The notes beneath the pieces are model-generated. The model made no database searches. It saw only the letters and a list, made by a program, of their open reading frames with translations, and had not been told where the DNA came from. A stretch of 64,000 bases of DNA from Segatella paludivivens DSM 17968 = JCM 13650 (GTDB lineage: Bacteria; Bacteroidota; Bacteroidia; Bacteroidales; Bacteroidaceae), in assembly GCF_000373185.1 (NCBI RefSeq), contig NZ_KB890627.1:1-64000 (forward strand), given 5' to 3'. Position 1 is the stretch's first letter. Each line of letters opens with the position of its first letter. Made by a program: the position numbers and the translations under genes. This document shows, one piece after another, positions 34,329 through 42,904 of this stretch.

Positions 34329-34868
34329 GTGAAAGAATTAGACGATATTTCTCTCGTTACGCAGGTGGCTGTGTTTCACAACAGAAAGGCTTTTGATAAG
34401 CTTGTTGTGAAATATCAGTCTCCTATACGTCGTTTCTTTCTTACTCAGACTCGTGGAGATCAGCAATTGAGCGATGATCTCGCGCAAGACACATTTGTTA
34501 AGGCTTATACCAACATAACTAAATTCCATGGACTGTCCAGCTTCTCCACATGGCTGTATAGAATAGCTTATAATACTCTCTATGACTATTTTCGCCGCAA
34601 TAAGATAACTGATGATATAGATGGTGTACCGGCTGTTGCAAGCCGAAACTCTGAGAATGGTGACAGTAATTTAAAAATGGACCTTAAAGATGCAATGCAA
34701 ATACTTTCTGACAAAGAACGTTCCTGTGTTTCGTTGCAGTTAATAGAGGGGCAAAGCATTGATAAAATTGCTGAAATCACTGGTATGAATCAAGGCACTG
34801 TGAAAAGTCACTTGTCTAGAGGAAAACAGAAACTGACGAATTTTCTAAAACAGAATGGATATGATTGA
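34329..34868 (+). CDS. ECF-type RNA polymerase sigma-70 family factor
   Basis: This 179-residue sigma factor starts at GTG 34329. Region 2 shows 'DDLAQDTFVKAY' and 'SSFSTWLYRIAYNTLYDYFRR' (~48-95). A polar linker with the Asn/Ser-rich 'RNSENGDSN' follows, then region 4 with 'KERSCVSLQLIEGQSIDKIA' and 'MNQGTVKSHLSRGKQKL' (~127-173). This is a group IV (ECF) protein without region 1 or 3. Its stop overlaps the start of the small membrane protein gene by 14 bp, as expected for a sigma factor and a partner that holds it inactive. Confidence 0.9.
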   Translation: MKELDDISLVTQVAVFHNRKAFDKLVVKYQSPIRRFFLTQTRGDQQLSDDLAQDTFVKAYTNITKFHGLSSFSTWLYRIAYNTLYDYFRRNKITDDIDGVPAVASRNSENGDSNLKMDLKDAMQILSDKERSCVSLQLIEGQSIDKIAEITGMNQGTVKSHLSRGKQKLTNFLKQNGYD

Positions 34869-35220
34869 TAATAACATAGACGACGAACTCCTTGCGAAGT
34901 TCTTTGAGGATAATAGGATAGGCGACATTCCTGATGATGGCTTTTCTAATAGGGTAATGCATAACTTGCCAAATCATAATGAGTGGATTAATACACTTTG
35001 GACAGCAGCTTGTGCTATCGCAATAGTTATATATTTCATTATTCGTAATGGATTTGATGTTATAAAACTGGCGATACTTAATATATTTGGCGATGTTTCA
35101 GGAGCTGCGGTGTCATTCAAGTTCGGTGACCTCACTCCAATACTTATTTATATAGGCATTGTTACAGTCACGCTTGTTGCAGCATATAATGTAATCATGC
35201 GTGAGCGCCATATAGTTTGA
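34855..35220 (+). CDS. Small membrane protein downstream of ECF sigma factor (DUF5056-like)
   Basis: The 121-residue product has a cytosolic N-terminal part (~1-45, 'DDELLAKFFEDNRIGDIPDD') and two hydrophobic segments (~48-65 and ~96-112). The N-terminus recalls short Bacteroidetes proteins classed as DUF5056 that follow sigma factors. The motif 'IPDDGFSNRVMHNLP' is similar to the linker found in such proteins. It lacks the zinc-binding HxxxCxxC signature of ZAS anti-sigma factors. The 14-bp overlap with the sigma gene suggests coupled translation and a sigma-binding or anti-sigma role, which is inference. Confidence 0.55.
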   Translation: MDMIDNNIDDELLAKFFEDNRIGDIPDDGFSNRVMHNLPNHNEWINTLWTAACAIAIVIYFIIRNGFDVIKLAILNIFGDVSGAAVSFKFGDLTPILIYIGIVTVTLVAAYNVIMRERHIV

Positions 35221-35267
35221 TTTGTTATTTGAGTTAAAATGTAACTTATCAATCATTTTATAGTATT

Positions 35268-35307
35268 ATATTTACAGTTATGAATAGTATGTTCATCCTG
35301 TAAATAT
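35268..35307. repeat. Inverted repeat behind the sigma-factor operon
   Basis: ATATTTACAG (35268-35277) and CTGTAAATAT (35298-35307) are perfect inverted copies. The loop contains a second short pairing (ATGAA/TTCAT). No T-run follows, so it may be a protein-binding site or an mRNA 3' hairpin. Confidence 0.5.
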
Positions 35308-35602
35308 AATGCTGCGTTTATGTACTATATTTGGTCAATGATTTTTTGCTCGCGATTATAAAAGAATTTTGCTTTTATGAAAGCGGTATGATTCAAATGT
35401 AAGTGTAATAATCATTACTTGGCTTTATTAATATATATATTATTGAAATTCGTACACTCAGTTGTCTATAACCGTTGGAATTATGTCTACTCTTAAACAA
35501 TTTTTTATGTATCTAAAAAGTATATTTGGACCGCTTAATATAAAGAATGTTTCAATTAAATGATCAATAGCTTTTGTTTATTCCTTTCGTGGGTATCACA
35601 TC

Positions 35603-35638
35603 GGGACAAGTTTTAATTTACTTGTCCCCTTATTTTGT
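35603..35638 (+). terminator. Rho-independent terminator upstream of the cluster promoter
   Basis: GGGACAAGT (35603-35611) pairs perfectly with ACTTGTCCC (35620-35628), followed by a T-rich tail. It insulates the biosynthetic cluster from upstream transcription. Confidence 0.7.
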
Positions 35639-35686
35639 TTATCTTTCTTAAAAACTCGTGGCTCTAATCGTCGTGATGAATTTTTA

Positions 35687-35718
35687 TTTGGCTGAGATAA
35701 ATAAATGTAGTATATTTG
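35687..35718 (+). promoter_or_regulatory. Promoter of the polyene-like biosynthetic cluster
   Basis: TTTG at 35687-35690 and TATATTTG at 35711-35718 are 20 bp apart, an exact match to the Bacteroidetes consensus. The leader to the first ATG is about 125 nt. No other convincing promoter is seen before 57 kb, so it may serve all 21 genes. Confidence 0.75.
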
Positions 35719-35851
35719 CACTTCTAATAATATCTAGTCGTTTATACTTCTTAATAATACATATACATAAAATATAAGATTGTAACGATGAAATACTAAA
35801 ATGCTGCAATGTGCAAGGAAGGTAAATAATTAAAGTTTAAATACAACAGGA

Positions 35852-36580
35852 ATGGAATATGCCCTAATAACAGGCGCATCGCGCGGAATCGGAAAGGCTA
35901 CTGCCATAAGGCTTGCCAGTAAAGGTTATGGAATTGTTATTAACTATAAAACTAATGACGAGTCTGCGCAGGCAACTCTTAACGAAATAACAACTCTTGG
36001 TGCACAGGCCGAACTACTTAAATTTGATGTTTCGGCGGAATCAGAAATTGAGTCCGCTCTTGAAAAATGGGAACTTGAACATCCTGATGATTACATATCT
36101 GTGCTAGTAAATAATGCCGGCATAAGAAAAGACAACCTAATGATATTCATGCAGAATGATGAATGGCATAATGTCATTGATACCACAATGAACGGTTTTT
36201 TCTATATCACGCGCAGATTGTTGAAGAACATGCTGACTCACCGTCATGGAAGAATAATAAATATCACTTCGCTTTCAGGAATAAAAGGTATGCCTGGACA
36301 GACAAACTATTCTGCTGCTAAGGCTGCATTGATAGGAGCAACAAAGGCTTTGGCACAGGAAGTAGCCAAGCGCAAAGTTACAGTAAATGCTATAGCTCCT
36401 GGATTTATTGAGACAGATATGACTGAGGAGCTTGATATTGCGGAACTTAAAAAACTAATTCCTGCCGGAAGATTTGGAAAACCAGACGAAGTGGCTGCTC
36501 TAGCAGAATTCCTTGTAAGTGAAGATGCTGAGTATATCAATGGGCAGGTGATACAGGTTAATGGTGGTTTATATACATAA
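35852..36580 (+). CDS. 3-oxoacyl-ACP reductase (FabG-like SDR) of the polyene-like cluster
   Basis: This 242-residue short-chain dehydrogenase shows the cofactor loop 'TGASRGIG' (7-14), 'NNAG' (~87-90), catalytic Ser140, Tyr153 and Lys157 ('YSAAK'), and the FabG-like end 'INGQVIQVNGGLYT'. It reduces beta-ketoacyl-ACP to the 3-hydroxy form with NADPH, the step between each ketosynthase and dehydratase round. In aryl-polyene systems one dedicated FabG homologue does this for every extension. It is the first gene after the cluster promoter. Fatty-acid FabG cannot be excluded by sequence alone, but the surroundings favour a dedicated enzyme. Confidence 0.88.
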   Translation: MEYALITGASRGIGKATAIRLASKGYGIVINYKTNDESAQATLNEITTLGAQAELLKFDVSAESEIESALEKWELEHPDDYISVLVNNAGIRKDNLMIFMQNDEWHNVIDTTMNGFFYITRRLLKNMLTHRHGRIINITSLSGIKGMPGQTNYSAAKAALIGATKALAQEVAKRKVTVNAIAPGFIETDMTEELDIAELKKLIPAGRFGKPDEVAALAEFLVSEDAEYINGQVIQVNGGLYT

Positions 36581-36627
36581 GTAGTTGTTTGTACTTTAAG
36601 GATATATCCGAAGATAATAATAGTTAT

Positions 36628-37848
36628 ATGGAAAGAAGAGTAGTGGTGACAGGCATGGGCATTTGGTCATGTATTGGAACAGATAAAGATAAAGTTACTG
36701 AATCGTTAAAAGCAGGTCGCTCCGGAATAGGACTTGATAAAGATAGATTGGAATATGGTTATCAGTCGGGACTTACCGGTATAGTGGAACGTCCGGTATT
36801 AAAAGGCTTACTTCATCGCAGGCTAAGGCAAGGACTGTCTGAAGAGGCAGAATATGCATATATGGCATCAAAGGAGGCTTTTGAACAAGCTGGTATCGAC
36901 GATGCTTTTCTTGCAAAGAATGAGGTCGGGGTGATATTCGGAAACGACTCTTCTGCTCGCCCAGTTATAGAAGCTGCCAATATAATGGCAGAAAAACATG
37001 ATACCCAACTGCTTGGTTCAGGTTTCATCTTTCAGTCTATGAACTCCACGGTAAACATGAACCTAAGTAGTATATTTCATCTCAAAGGCGTAAACTTCTC
37101 CGTAAGTTCTGCATGTGCAAGTGGCAGCCATTCAATAGGACTCGCCTATCTGCTAATAAAGCAGGGATTGCAGGATCGGGTGCTATGCGGTGGAGCGCAG
37201 GAAGTTAACTATTACTGTATGGCTACATTTGACGCATTGAATGCTTTTTCAAAGCGCATGGATGAACCTCAAAAGGCTTCACGTCCGTTTGATCGCGATC
37301 GTGACGGACTTATTCCAAGTGGAGGTGCGGCTGCATTGATGTTGGAAGATTACGAAAGTGCCGTAAATAGAGGTGCTACGATATTGGCTGAAGTCTGTGG
37401 ATATGGCTTCTCTTCAAATGGCGGTGGCATTTCTGAACCATCTGATGAAGGCAGCGTAATAGCGATGACAAGAGCTCTTGACGATGCGGGTGTTACAGCA
37501 GATGAAGTAGACTATATAAGCGCACATGCTACAAGTACCGTTCAAGGTGATATGTTTGAGGCAATGGCAATAGATCGTATGTTTCGTGGAAAGCATGCCC
37601 TTGTTTCATCCACGAAAGGAATGACTGGACATGAGTGTTGGATGTCGGGAGCAAGTGAAGCTGTATATTCAATATTAATGATGCAGGGTGGATTTGTCGC
37701 TCCAAATATAAACTTTGAAAACTCAGATGAATACAGTGAACATTTGAATCTAGCTACACATACTGTAGAAACAGAAATAAACACTGTGTTGAGTAACAGT
37801 TTTGGCTTCGGTGGAACCAATTCGGCACTTGTAATTAAGAAAATATAA
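36628..37848 (+). CDS. Beta-ketoacyl-ACP synthase (FabF/FabB-like), ketosynthase 1
   Basis: From ATG 36628 the protein has 406 residues ('MERRVVVTGMGIWSCIGTD'). The ketosynthase triad is complete: Cys163 in 'SSACASGSHS', His in 'SAHATSTVQGD' (~302), and His in 'TKGMTGHECWMSGASE' (~341) with the preceding Lys. It should carry out decarboxylating Claisen condensation of malonyl-ACP with the growing acyl chain. An upstream TTG (36589) is in frame, but homologues begin at the chosen ATG. It is one of three intact ketosynthases in the cluster, which suggests separate initiation and elongation roles. Confidence 0.9.
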   Translation: MERRVVVTGMGIWSCIGTDKDKVTESLKAGRSGIGLDKDRLEYGYQSGLTGIVERPVLKGLLHRRLRQGLSEEAEYAYMASKEAFEQAGIDDAFLAKNEVGVIFGNDSSARPVIEAANIMAEKHDTQLLGSGFIFQSMNSTVNMNLSSIFHLKGVNFSVSSACASGSHSIGLAYLLIKQGLQDRVLCGGAQEVNYYCMATFDALNAFSKRMDEPQKASRPFDRDRDGLIPSGGAAALMLEDYESAVNRGATILAEVCGYGFSSNGGGISEPSDEGSVIAMTRALDDAGVTADEVDYISAHATSTVQGDMFEAMAIDRMFRGKHALVSSTKGMTGHECWMSGASEAVYSILMMQGGFVAPNINFENSDEYSEHLNLATHTVETEINTVLSNSFGFGGTNSALVIKKI

Positions 37849-37850
37849 TT

Positions 37851-38942
37851 ATGCATCTGTCTGAAGAACTTAAAAAGAGATACACAAAAGATAAGCATTC
37901 TGTACGTGAAGCACAAAGAATAGCTGAATTTATAGCTTTTGGACCTGTCGTATTTCAAGTGTCAAGACTGATGCTTAAATGGGGTATTTTGGAAATGCTT
38001 CGTGATGAAGAACTTACTTCCGATGAGGTTGCTGAACGTGCTGGTATTACAAAATACGCGGCAAAATGTATTATGGAGGCTTCACTTACAATAGGTACAG
38101 TCTTGGTTGATAGTAACAGTGGTAAGTTTACGATTTCAAAGGTAGGATGGTTTCTTGTAAATGATCCTGCAACGATAGTCAATATTGATTTCAACCATGA
38201 TGTAAACTATCTTGGTATGTTTGATTTGGAAACGGCGTTGAAGGAAGGGCGCCCTGCAGGATTGAAACAATTAGGCAACTGGTCTACCATATATGAAGGA
38301 CTCTCAACATTACCTGGTAAAGCTAAGTCTAGCTGGTTCGCATTTGATCATTTCTACAGCGACAGTTCCTTTGAGGAGGCATTGAATATCGTGTTTGCCT
38401 CGTCTCCAAAAACATTAATGGATGTTGGCGGTAATACTGGTCGTTGGGCGATGCAATGTGTGAGCTATGACGAGAATGTAGATGTGACAATTGTTGATTT
38501 GCCACAACAACTAGATCTGATGCGTGAAAATGTTTCAGGCAAGGACGGTGCTGATAGAATACATGTATATCCAACTAACCTTCTTGATGAGAACAATGGT
38601 TTGCCTGATAATTCGCATTGGGATGTTATCTGGATGAGTCAGTTTCTTGACTGTTTTAGTGAGAAAGAGATACTTAGTATATTGAAACGTGCCGTGAAGG
38701 TGATGGATGACGACAGTACGATGTACATAATGGAGACTTTATGGAATCGTCAGAAATATGAACCTGCTGCTTTCTGCCTTACTCAGATAAGTTTGTATTT
38801 CACAGCAATGGCAAACGGAAATAGTAAGATGTATGGTTCTGACGAACTTACTGAGTTGGTGGATAAGGCTGGATTAAAGATAGAAGCGATACATGATAAT
38901 CTTGGACAGGGACACAGTATACTGTGCTGTCGTAAGAAATGA
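37851..38942 (+). CDS. SAM-dependent methyltransferase of the plant-type O-methyltransferase kind
   Basis: This 363-residue protein has an N-terminal winged-helix dimerisation domain (~25-95, 'MLRDEELTSDEVAERAGITK'). The Rossmann methyltransferase domain that follows has 'LMDVGGNTGRWAMQC' (SAM-binding motif I, ~185), 'VTIVDLPQQLD' (motif II) and 'WDVIWMSQFLDCFS' (~262). The layout is that of acetylserotonin/hydroxyneurosporene O-methyltransferases. In aryl-polyene pigments the aromatic head can be O- or C-methylated, so head-group methylation is the natural guess. The usual catalytic His region 'QFLDCF' has Asp-Cys where many O-MTs have 'VLHDW'. Substrate is not proven. Confidence 0.82.
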   Translation: MHLSEELKKRYTKDKHSVREAQRIAEFIAFGPVVFQVSRLMLKWGILEMLRDEELTSDEVAERAGITKYAAKCIMEASLTIGTVLVDSNSGKFTISKVGWFLVNDPATIVNIDFNHDVNYLGMFDLETALKEGRPAGLKQLGNWSTIYEGLSTLPGKAKSSWFAFDHFYSDSSFEEALNIVFASSPKTLMDVGGNTGRWAMQCVSYDENVDVTIVDLPQQLDLMRENVSGKDGADRIHVYPTNLLDENNGLPDNSHWDVIWMSQFLDCFSEKEILSILKRAVKVMDDDSTMYIMETLWNRQKYEPAAFCLTQISLYFTAMANGNSKMYGSDELTELVDKAGLKIEAIHDNLGQGHSILCCRKK

Positions 38943-38969
38943 AAATATAATAAAAACAAACAATATTTT

Positions 38970-39212
38970 ATGGAAAGAAACGAAATTGAAGAAAAAGTTA
39001 GAGAGTTCCTTATTGATGACCTGGAGGTTGAAGAAGAGAAGATTGCTCCAGAAGCATTACTTAAAGACGACTTAGGTATTGACAGTCTTGACTTCGTGGA
39101 TATCGTTGTTATAGTAGAGAAAAAGTTTGGTTTTAAAATCAAGCCTGAAGAGATGGCTAGTGTTAAGACATTGAATGATTTTTGTGACTATATACAGTCA
39201 AAGGTTGCTTAG
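38970..39212 (+). CDS. Acyl carrier protein 1
   Basis: This 80-residue four-helix carrier protein has the phosphopantetheine attachment Ser39 in 'LGIDSLDFVDIVV'. It is acidic as expected. It would carry growing chains for the ketosynthases encoded nearby. It stands apart from the second ACP of the cluster (42647), and having two ACPs is usual in aryl-polyene loci. Confidence 0.92.
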   Translation: MERNEIEEKVREFLIDDLEVEEEKIAPEALLKDDLGIDSLDFVDIVVIVEKKFGFKIKPEEMASVKTLNDFCDYIQSKVA

Positions 39213-39217
39213 AAAAT

Positions 39218-40099
39218 ATGAGTGCAGAACAGGAATGGAAGGGTAGGACATTTGGTGCTAGATGGATGCACCTAAGTCTGATATGGATGATGCATAATCT
39301 TCCATATAGAGGAGTGTACTTATTTGCTTGCATCTTTGTGATTCCTTTCTGCATGTTGTTTTCTCATAAGGGATATATCGCCATATATCATTTCTTCGTA
39401 ATGCGCAGAAACGAGAATATGGCGCTTGCCTTTTGGCATACATATATGAATCATTGCATGTTTGCGGGAATAATCCTTGATCGTTTTTATACATATTCAG
39501 GAGGTAAACTGAATATCGAAGTGGAGGATTGGGACTTATATCATAATCTTGTAGACTCAAAAGATGGCTTTGTTATACTTAGTGCTCACATAGGAAATTA
39601 TGAAGTGGCTGGTTATACTTTAGAAGCTGAGTCAAAACGTTTTAATGCACTTGTCTATGCCGGAGAAGCTGAAACCGTTATGGATAATAGGCGTAAGATG
39701 TTTGAAACCAAGAACCGCCACATGATAGTTATAAAGAAAGACATGAGCCATCTGTTTGAGATGAGCAATGCTCTTGCAAACGGAGAAATACTCAGTTTGC
39801 CTGCGGATAGAATATTTGGTAGTAGTCGTCATTATGATATAGATTTCCTAGGATGCAAAGCAAAGTTTCCGGTAGGTCCGTTTGCTGTTGCCGCACAACG
39901 TGAAGTTGCTGTTTTGGCAATAAATGTGATGAAGACTGGTGCAAAAAAATACCGCATATACATAAAGCAGTTGCAACAGACTGAAGGTAACATAAAGCAG
40001 CGTGCCGAAAATCTAGCATGCCAATATGCTAACAATCTTGAGAATGTTGTGAATGAATATCCAACACAATGGCTTAACTATTTTGAATTCTGGAATTGA
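39218..40099 (+). CDS. LpxL/HtrB-like lysophospholipid acyltransferase
   Basis: This 293-residue enzyme has a hydrophobic N-terminal membrane segment (~33-50) and the HX4E acyltransferase motif His124-Ile-Gly-Asn-Tyr-Glu129. 'LPADRIFGSSRHYDIDFLG' (~197) matches the LpxL family substrate loop. LpxL-type enzymes pass acyl chains from ACP to a lipid or saccharide hydroxyl at the inner membrane. In a polyene cluster it could put the finished polyene chain on a lipid anchor. It follows ACP 1 by 5 bp and overlaps the dehydratase gene by one base (TGATG). Confidence 0.85.
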   Translation: MSAEQEWKGRTFGARWMHLSLIWMMHNLPYRGVYLFACIFVIPFCMLFSHKGYIAIYHFFVMRRNENMALAFWHTYMNHCMFAGIILDRFYTYSGGKLNIEVEDWDLYHNLVDSKDGFVILSAHIGNYEVAGYTLEAESKRFNALVYAGEAETVMDNRRKMFETKNRHMIVIKKDMSHLFEMSNALANGEILSLPADRIFGSSRHYDIDFLGCKAKFPVGPFAVAAQREVAVLAINVMKTGAKKYRIYIKQLQQTEGNIKQRAENLACQYANNLENVVNEYPTQWLNYFEFWN

Positions 40100-40536
40100 T
40101 GGAACTTGAAAAGATTGATATACACGAACTTTTGCCTCAGCAGGAACCTTTTGTGATGGTAGATACATTGACTTTCTTTGATGAAAAGGAAACGTCGACA
40201 ACGTTTACCGTTAGAGAAGATAATATATTTGTTGAAGATGGAGTTCTAAACGAATGTGCTATAGCTGAGAATATTGCTCAGACATGCGCTGCACGCCTAG
40301 GATATATAAATAAATATATTCTAAAGCGTGGAATACAGATAGGTTTCATTGGTGGAATAAAGAATTTGGTGTTTTCAGAAACTCCAAAAGTTGGTGATAT
40401 TCTTGATACCACAATATACGTTACAGAACAAGTGATAGAGATAACGTTAGTCAATGCCACTGTGAAATGCTGTGACAGAATCATTGCTACAGCTGAAATG
40501 AAAATTGCAATGGCAGAAGAAGTAAAATTACAATAA
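40099..40536 (+). CDS. ApeP-like hotdog-fold dehydratase subunit (catalytic His absent)
   Basis: From ATG 40099 the protein has 145 residues. It begins like a FabZ relative ('HELLPQQEPFVMVDTL'). Where FabZ has the catalytic GHFPG loop it reads 'EDNIFVEDGVLNECAIAENI', so the His is missing. The acidic residue in the central helix seems kept (Glu57, 'AENIAQ'). This matches the ApeP-type subunit of aryl-polyene pathways as I know that family. The second hotdog gene (46141) has the His but not the acid, so the two could complete one another in a heterodimer. Translation is coupled to the acyltransferase gene by TGATG. Confidence 0.7.
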   Translation: MELEKIDIHELLPQQEPFVMVDTLTFFDEKETSTTFTVREDNIFVEDGVLNECAIAENIAQTCAARLGYINKYILKRGIQIGFIGGIKNLVFSETPKVGDILDTTIYVTEQVIEITLVNATVKCCDRIIATAEMKIAMAEEVKLQ

Positions 40537-40952
40537 TGGAATTAAAGGCATCTAAAGAGTTTGAAATAAGATTCAGTGAAGTTGATTCCATGCAGTTTGT
40601 ATGGCATGGTTCTTATCCTTTGTATCTCGAAGATGCACGTGAGGAGTTTGGGCGTAAATATAGTCTGGAATATATGACGATATACGGCAATGGATGTTTT
40701 GCTCCTTTGGTGGATATGAATATCCATTACCGTAAGCCTATGAGATATGGAATGAAACCAAGAATCGACATCATATACCGTCCTACTGAGGCGGCTAAAA
40801 TGGTGTTTGATTATGAAATATATGATACTGAGACGGATGAACTACTTGTAACAGGACATACCGTACAGGTGTTTCTTGACAAAGAATACAACTTGATGTG
40901 GGAAAATCCGTTATTCTATCAAGAATGGAAAAAGAAATGGCTAAGTAAATGA
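40536..40952 (+). CDS. 4-hydroxybenzoyl-CoA thioesterase (4HBT/YbgC)-like acyl thioesterase
   Basis: This 138-residue hotdog protein has 'FSEVDSMQFVWHGSYPLYLE' (~13-32), the YbgC/4HBT signature with catalytic-type Asp17. It also has 'VDMNIHYRKPMRYG', the second strand pattern of the family. Such enzymes cleave acyl-CoA or acyl-ACP thioesters, so it could edit stalled chains or release the product. It starts on the last base of the ApeP-like gene (overlap of 1 bp) and ends 4 bp inside ketosynthase 2. Confidence 0.82.
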   Translation: MELKASKEFEIRFSEVDSMQFVWHGSYPLYLEDAREEFGRKYSLEYMTIYGNGCFAPLVDMNIHYRKPMRYGMKPRIDIIYRPTEAAKMVFDYEIYDTETDELLVTGHTVQVFLDKEYNLMWENPLFYQEWKKKWLSK

Positions 40953-42085
40953 TAAGGAAAATCGCTGATAACATAACATCACCGTTAGGTTTTACCACCG
41001 CAGACAACTATAAGGCTGTATGCGAAGGTAAATCATGCCTTAAAATATATGAAGGCAAGTGGAAACTTCCAGAACATTTTGTGGCTTCCCTCTTTCAAGA
41101 TAATCAGATTGGGGATATTTTTGCCTCTGAAATTCATACAGACAATATATATACACGATTTGAAAAGATGGTTTTGCTGTCAGCAACCAAGGCAATTCAA
41201 GACAGTGATATTGACGCTTCTTCTGAAAGGACAATATTTATATTGTCAACCACGAAGGGAAATGTCTCATTGCTCGAAAGAAGTGTACGCGGTGTCGATG
41301 GTGACCGTGTGTTGCTAGGAGTTATGGCGAATGTTATATCACGCCATTTTAATAATACCAATATGCCTGTTGTCGTTTCAAATGCCTGTATTTCTGGCGT
41401 TTGTGCGCAGATTGTTGCAAATAGATGTCTGGAAAGTGGCAAATATGATAACGCTGTTGTTATAGGTGCAGATGAACAGAGTCCGTTTATCGTGAGTGGT
41501 TTCCAGTCATTCAGGGCACTTTCCCCTGAAGTATGCCGCCCTTTCAGTAAAAATAGAAATGGACTGAATCTTGGTGAGGCTGCCGCAACGATTATATATC
41601 AGCACTGTGACAACTTGATTGACGGTTGGCAAGCTGTGAAAGGAGCTATAAGGAATGATGCTAATCACATATCTGGTCCTTCACGGACAGGTGAGGGAAG
41701 TTATCGCGCGTTGAAATACGTGATGACTGATGAAGTTGCGCCTGATGATATCGCTTGTGTTAACGTACATGGTACAGCAACTGCTTATAATGACGAAATG
41801 GAAAGTATCGCAATATCACGTGCCGGACTTTCTGAAACACCGATAAACGGATACAAAGGTTATTATGGTCACACAATGGGAGCAGCCGGAGTTCTTGAGA
41901 GTATCTTGTCTATGAAGGCTCTTGATGATGGACTGATACTAGCCACAAGAGGTTTTGATGAAATAGGAGTAACTCATCCTGTGAACATAAGTAATAAAAT
42001 TCGCCATACAGACAAGAAGACATTTATCAAATTGCTTTCTGGCTTTGGAGGGTGCAATGCTGCAATGCTTTTTAGTAGAAGATGA
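40949..42085 (+). CDS. Beta-ketoacyl synthase, ketosynthase 2
   Basis: This 378-residue ketosynthase is divergent at its N-terminus ('RKIADNITSPLGFTTADN') but keeps Cys147 ('SNACISGVCAQ'), His in 'NVHGTATAYNDE' (~273) and 'YKGYYGHTMGAAGVLE' (~305) with Lys and His. It therefore looks catalytically able. It overlaps the thioesterase and the half-size ketosynthase-like gene by 4 bp each, and the tight packing suggests that it may pair with one of the half-size proteins. Confidence 0.85.
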   Translation: MIRKIADNITSPLGFTTADNYKAVCEGKSCLKIYEGKWKLPEHFVASLFQDNQIGDIFASEIHTDNIYTRFEKMVLLSATKAIQDSDIDASSERTIFILSTTKGNVSLLERSVRGVDGDRVLLGVMANVISRHFNNTNMPVVVSNACISGVCAQIVANRCLESGKYDNAVVIGADEQSPFIVSGFQSFRALSPEVCRPFSKNRNGLNLGEAAATIIYQHCDNLIDGWQAVKGAIRNDANHISGPSRTGEGSYRALKYVMTDEVAPDDIACVNVHGTATAYNDEMESIAISRAGLSETPINGYKGYYGHTMGAAGVLESILSMKALDDGLILATRGFDEIGVTHPVNISNKIRHTDKKTFIKLLSGFGGCNAAMLFSRR

Positions 42086-42645
42086 ATATGAAAAAAGCTG
42101 TTCATAAAATAACGATAACCACAACAGAAGTAGTGGTAGACGGGAAACCGCTTGACGTTACATGTTTGGGAAGTAGTATACTTACAGAAGTGTATCGAAA
42201 ATATGTGAATGACTACCCAAAATACTTCAAGATGGATATTCTTTCTAAGTTGGGATTCATAGCCACAGAATTACTATTGCAAACAGAAGCGAAAGTAAGA
42301 TTTGAACCACGTGAGGACAGAGCTGTAGTATTTTTCAACAGAAGTTCGTCATTGCATGCTGATAAATCTTTTGAAAGCAATATCTGTAATCGTGAAAGTT
42401 TTTATCCAAGTCCAGCTATGTTTGTCTATACATTACCTAACATAGTTACAGGCGAGATTGCAATAAGAAATAAATACTATGGTGAGACTAATTTCATCGT
42501 TATAGAAAAACGTGATGAAGATGTTCTTGAAAACATCATCGACGGAGTGTTTACTGACAATATGACGACTAGTGTCGTTACTGGTTGGCTGGAAGCAGAA
42601 AGTGAAGCAGAATTTAATGCGGAAATCTACATAATAGAAAAATAA
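42082..42645 (+). CDS. Half-length ketosynthase-like protein without catalytic Cys (A)
   Basis: The 187-residue protein contains ketosynthase-like segments, for example 'SPAMFVYTLPNIVTGEIAIR' (~113), which is the region around the helix before the nucleophile elbow. It ends soon after and has neither the Cys nor the two His. A remark on length: full ketosynthases have ~400 residues. The gene is intact, packed between ketosynthase 2 (4-bp overlap) and ACP 2 (1 bp apart), so it is not simply a broken gene. Short ketosynthase-like proteins occur in flexirubin-type clusters. A structural or chain-length role is inferred. Confidence 0.6.
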   Translation: MNMKKAVHKITITTTEVVVDGKPLDVTCLGSSILTEVYRKYVNDYPKYFKMDILSKLGFIATELLLQTEAKVRFEPREDRAVVFFNRSSSLHADKSFESNICNRESFYPSPAMFVYTLPNIVTGEIAIRNKYYGETNFIVIEKRDEDVLENIIDGVFTDNMTTSVVTGWLEAESEAEFNAEIYIIEK

Positions 42646-42646
42646 T

Positions 42647-42904
42647 ATGGAACTGAAAGAAGAACTGAAAGGAAAAATAATTGATGCTCTAAACCTAGAG
42701 GATATAGTAGTTACAGATCTTGAAGACGATGCTCCTTTGTTTGGTGAGGATGGTCTTGGACTAGATTCTATTGATGCGTTGGAACTTATCGTATTGCTAG
42801 AGAAAAACTATGGTATAAAAATCAGTGATCCTAAGGAAGGGAAAAACATATTCAAGTCAGTCAATGTCATGGCTGATTACGTAGAGAAGAACAGAAATAA
42901 GTAA
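42647..42904 (+). CDS. Acyl carrier protein 2
   Basis: This 85-residue ACP has Ser41 in 'GLGLDSIDALEL' as the phosphopantetheine site and an acidic N-terminal half. It differs from ACP 1 in the loop before the Ser ('LFGEDGLGLD'), a form common in aryl-polyene and flexirubin loci. Its TAA and the ATG of ketosynthase 3 share a base (TAATG), so the two are translated together and probably act together. Confidence 0.92.
   Translation: MELKEELKGKIIDALNLEDIVVTDLEDDAPLFGEDGLGLDSIDALELIVLLEKNYGIKISDPKEGKNIFKSVNVMADYVEKNRNK

Larger units (their letters stand above)
35221..35851. other. Regulatory spacer before the polyene-like cluster
   Basis: This 631-bp spacer has a 10-bp inverted repeat (35268-35307), two isolated -7-like boxes (TATATTTG at 35326-35333 and 35521-35528), a terminator (35603-35636) and then the cluster promoter (35687-35718). 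The stretch from about 35530 to 35636 could be a short RNA bounded by a -7-like box and the terminator, but no -33 box was seen. Confidence 0.55.

Noticed and set aside
36589-36627. TTG start for ketosynthase 1
   Set aside because: The ketosynthase fold begins directly at ATG 36628, and the 13 added residues match nothing.
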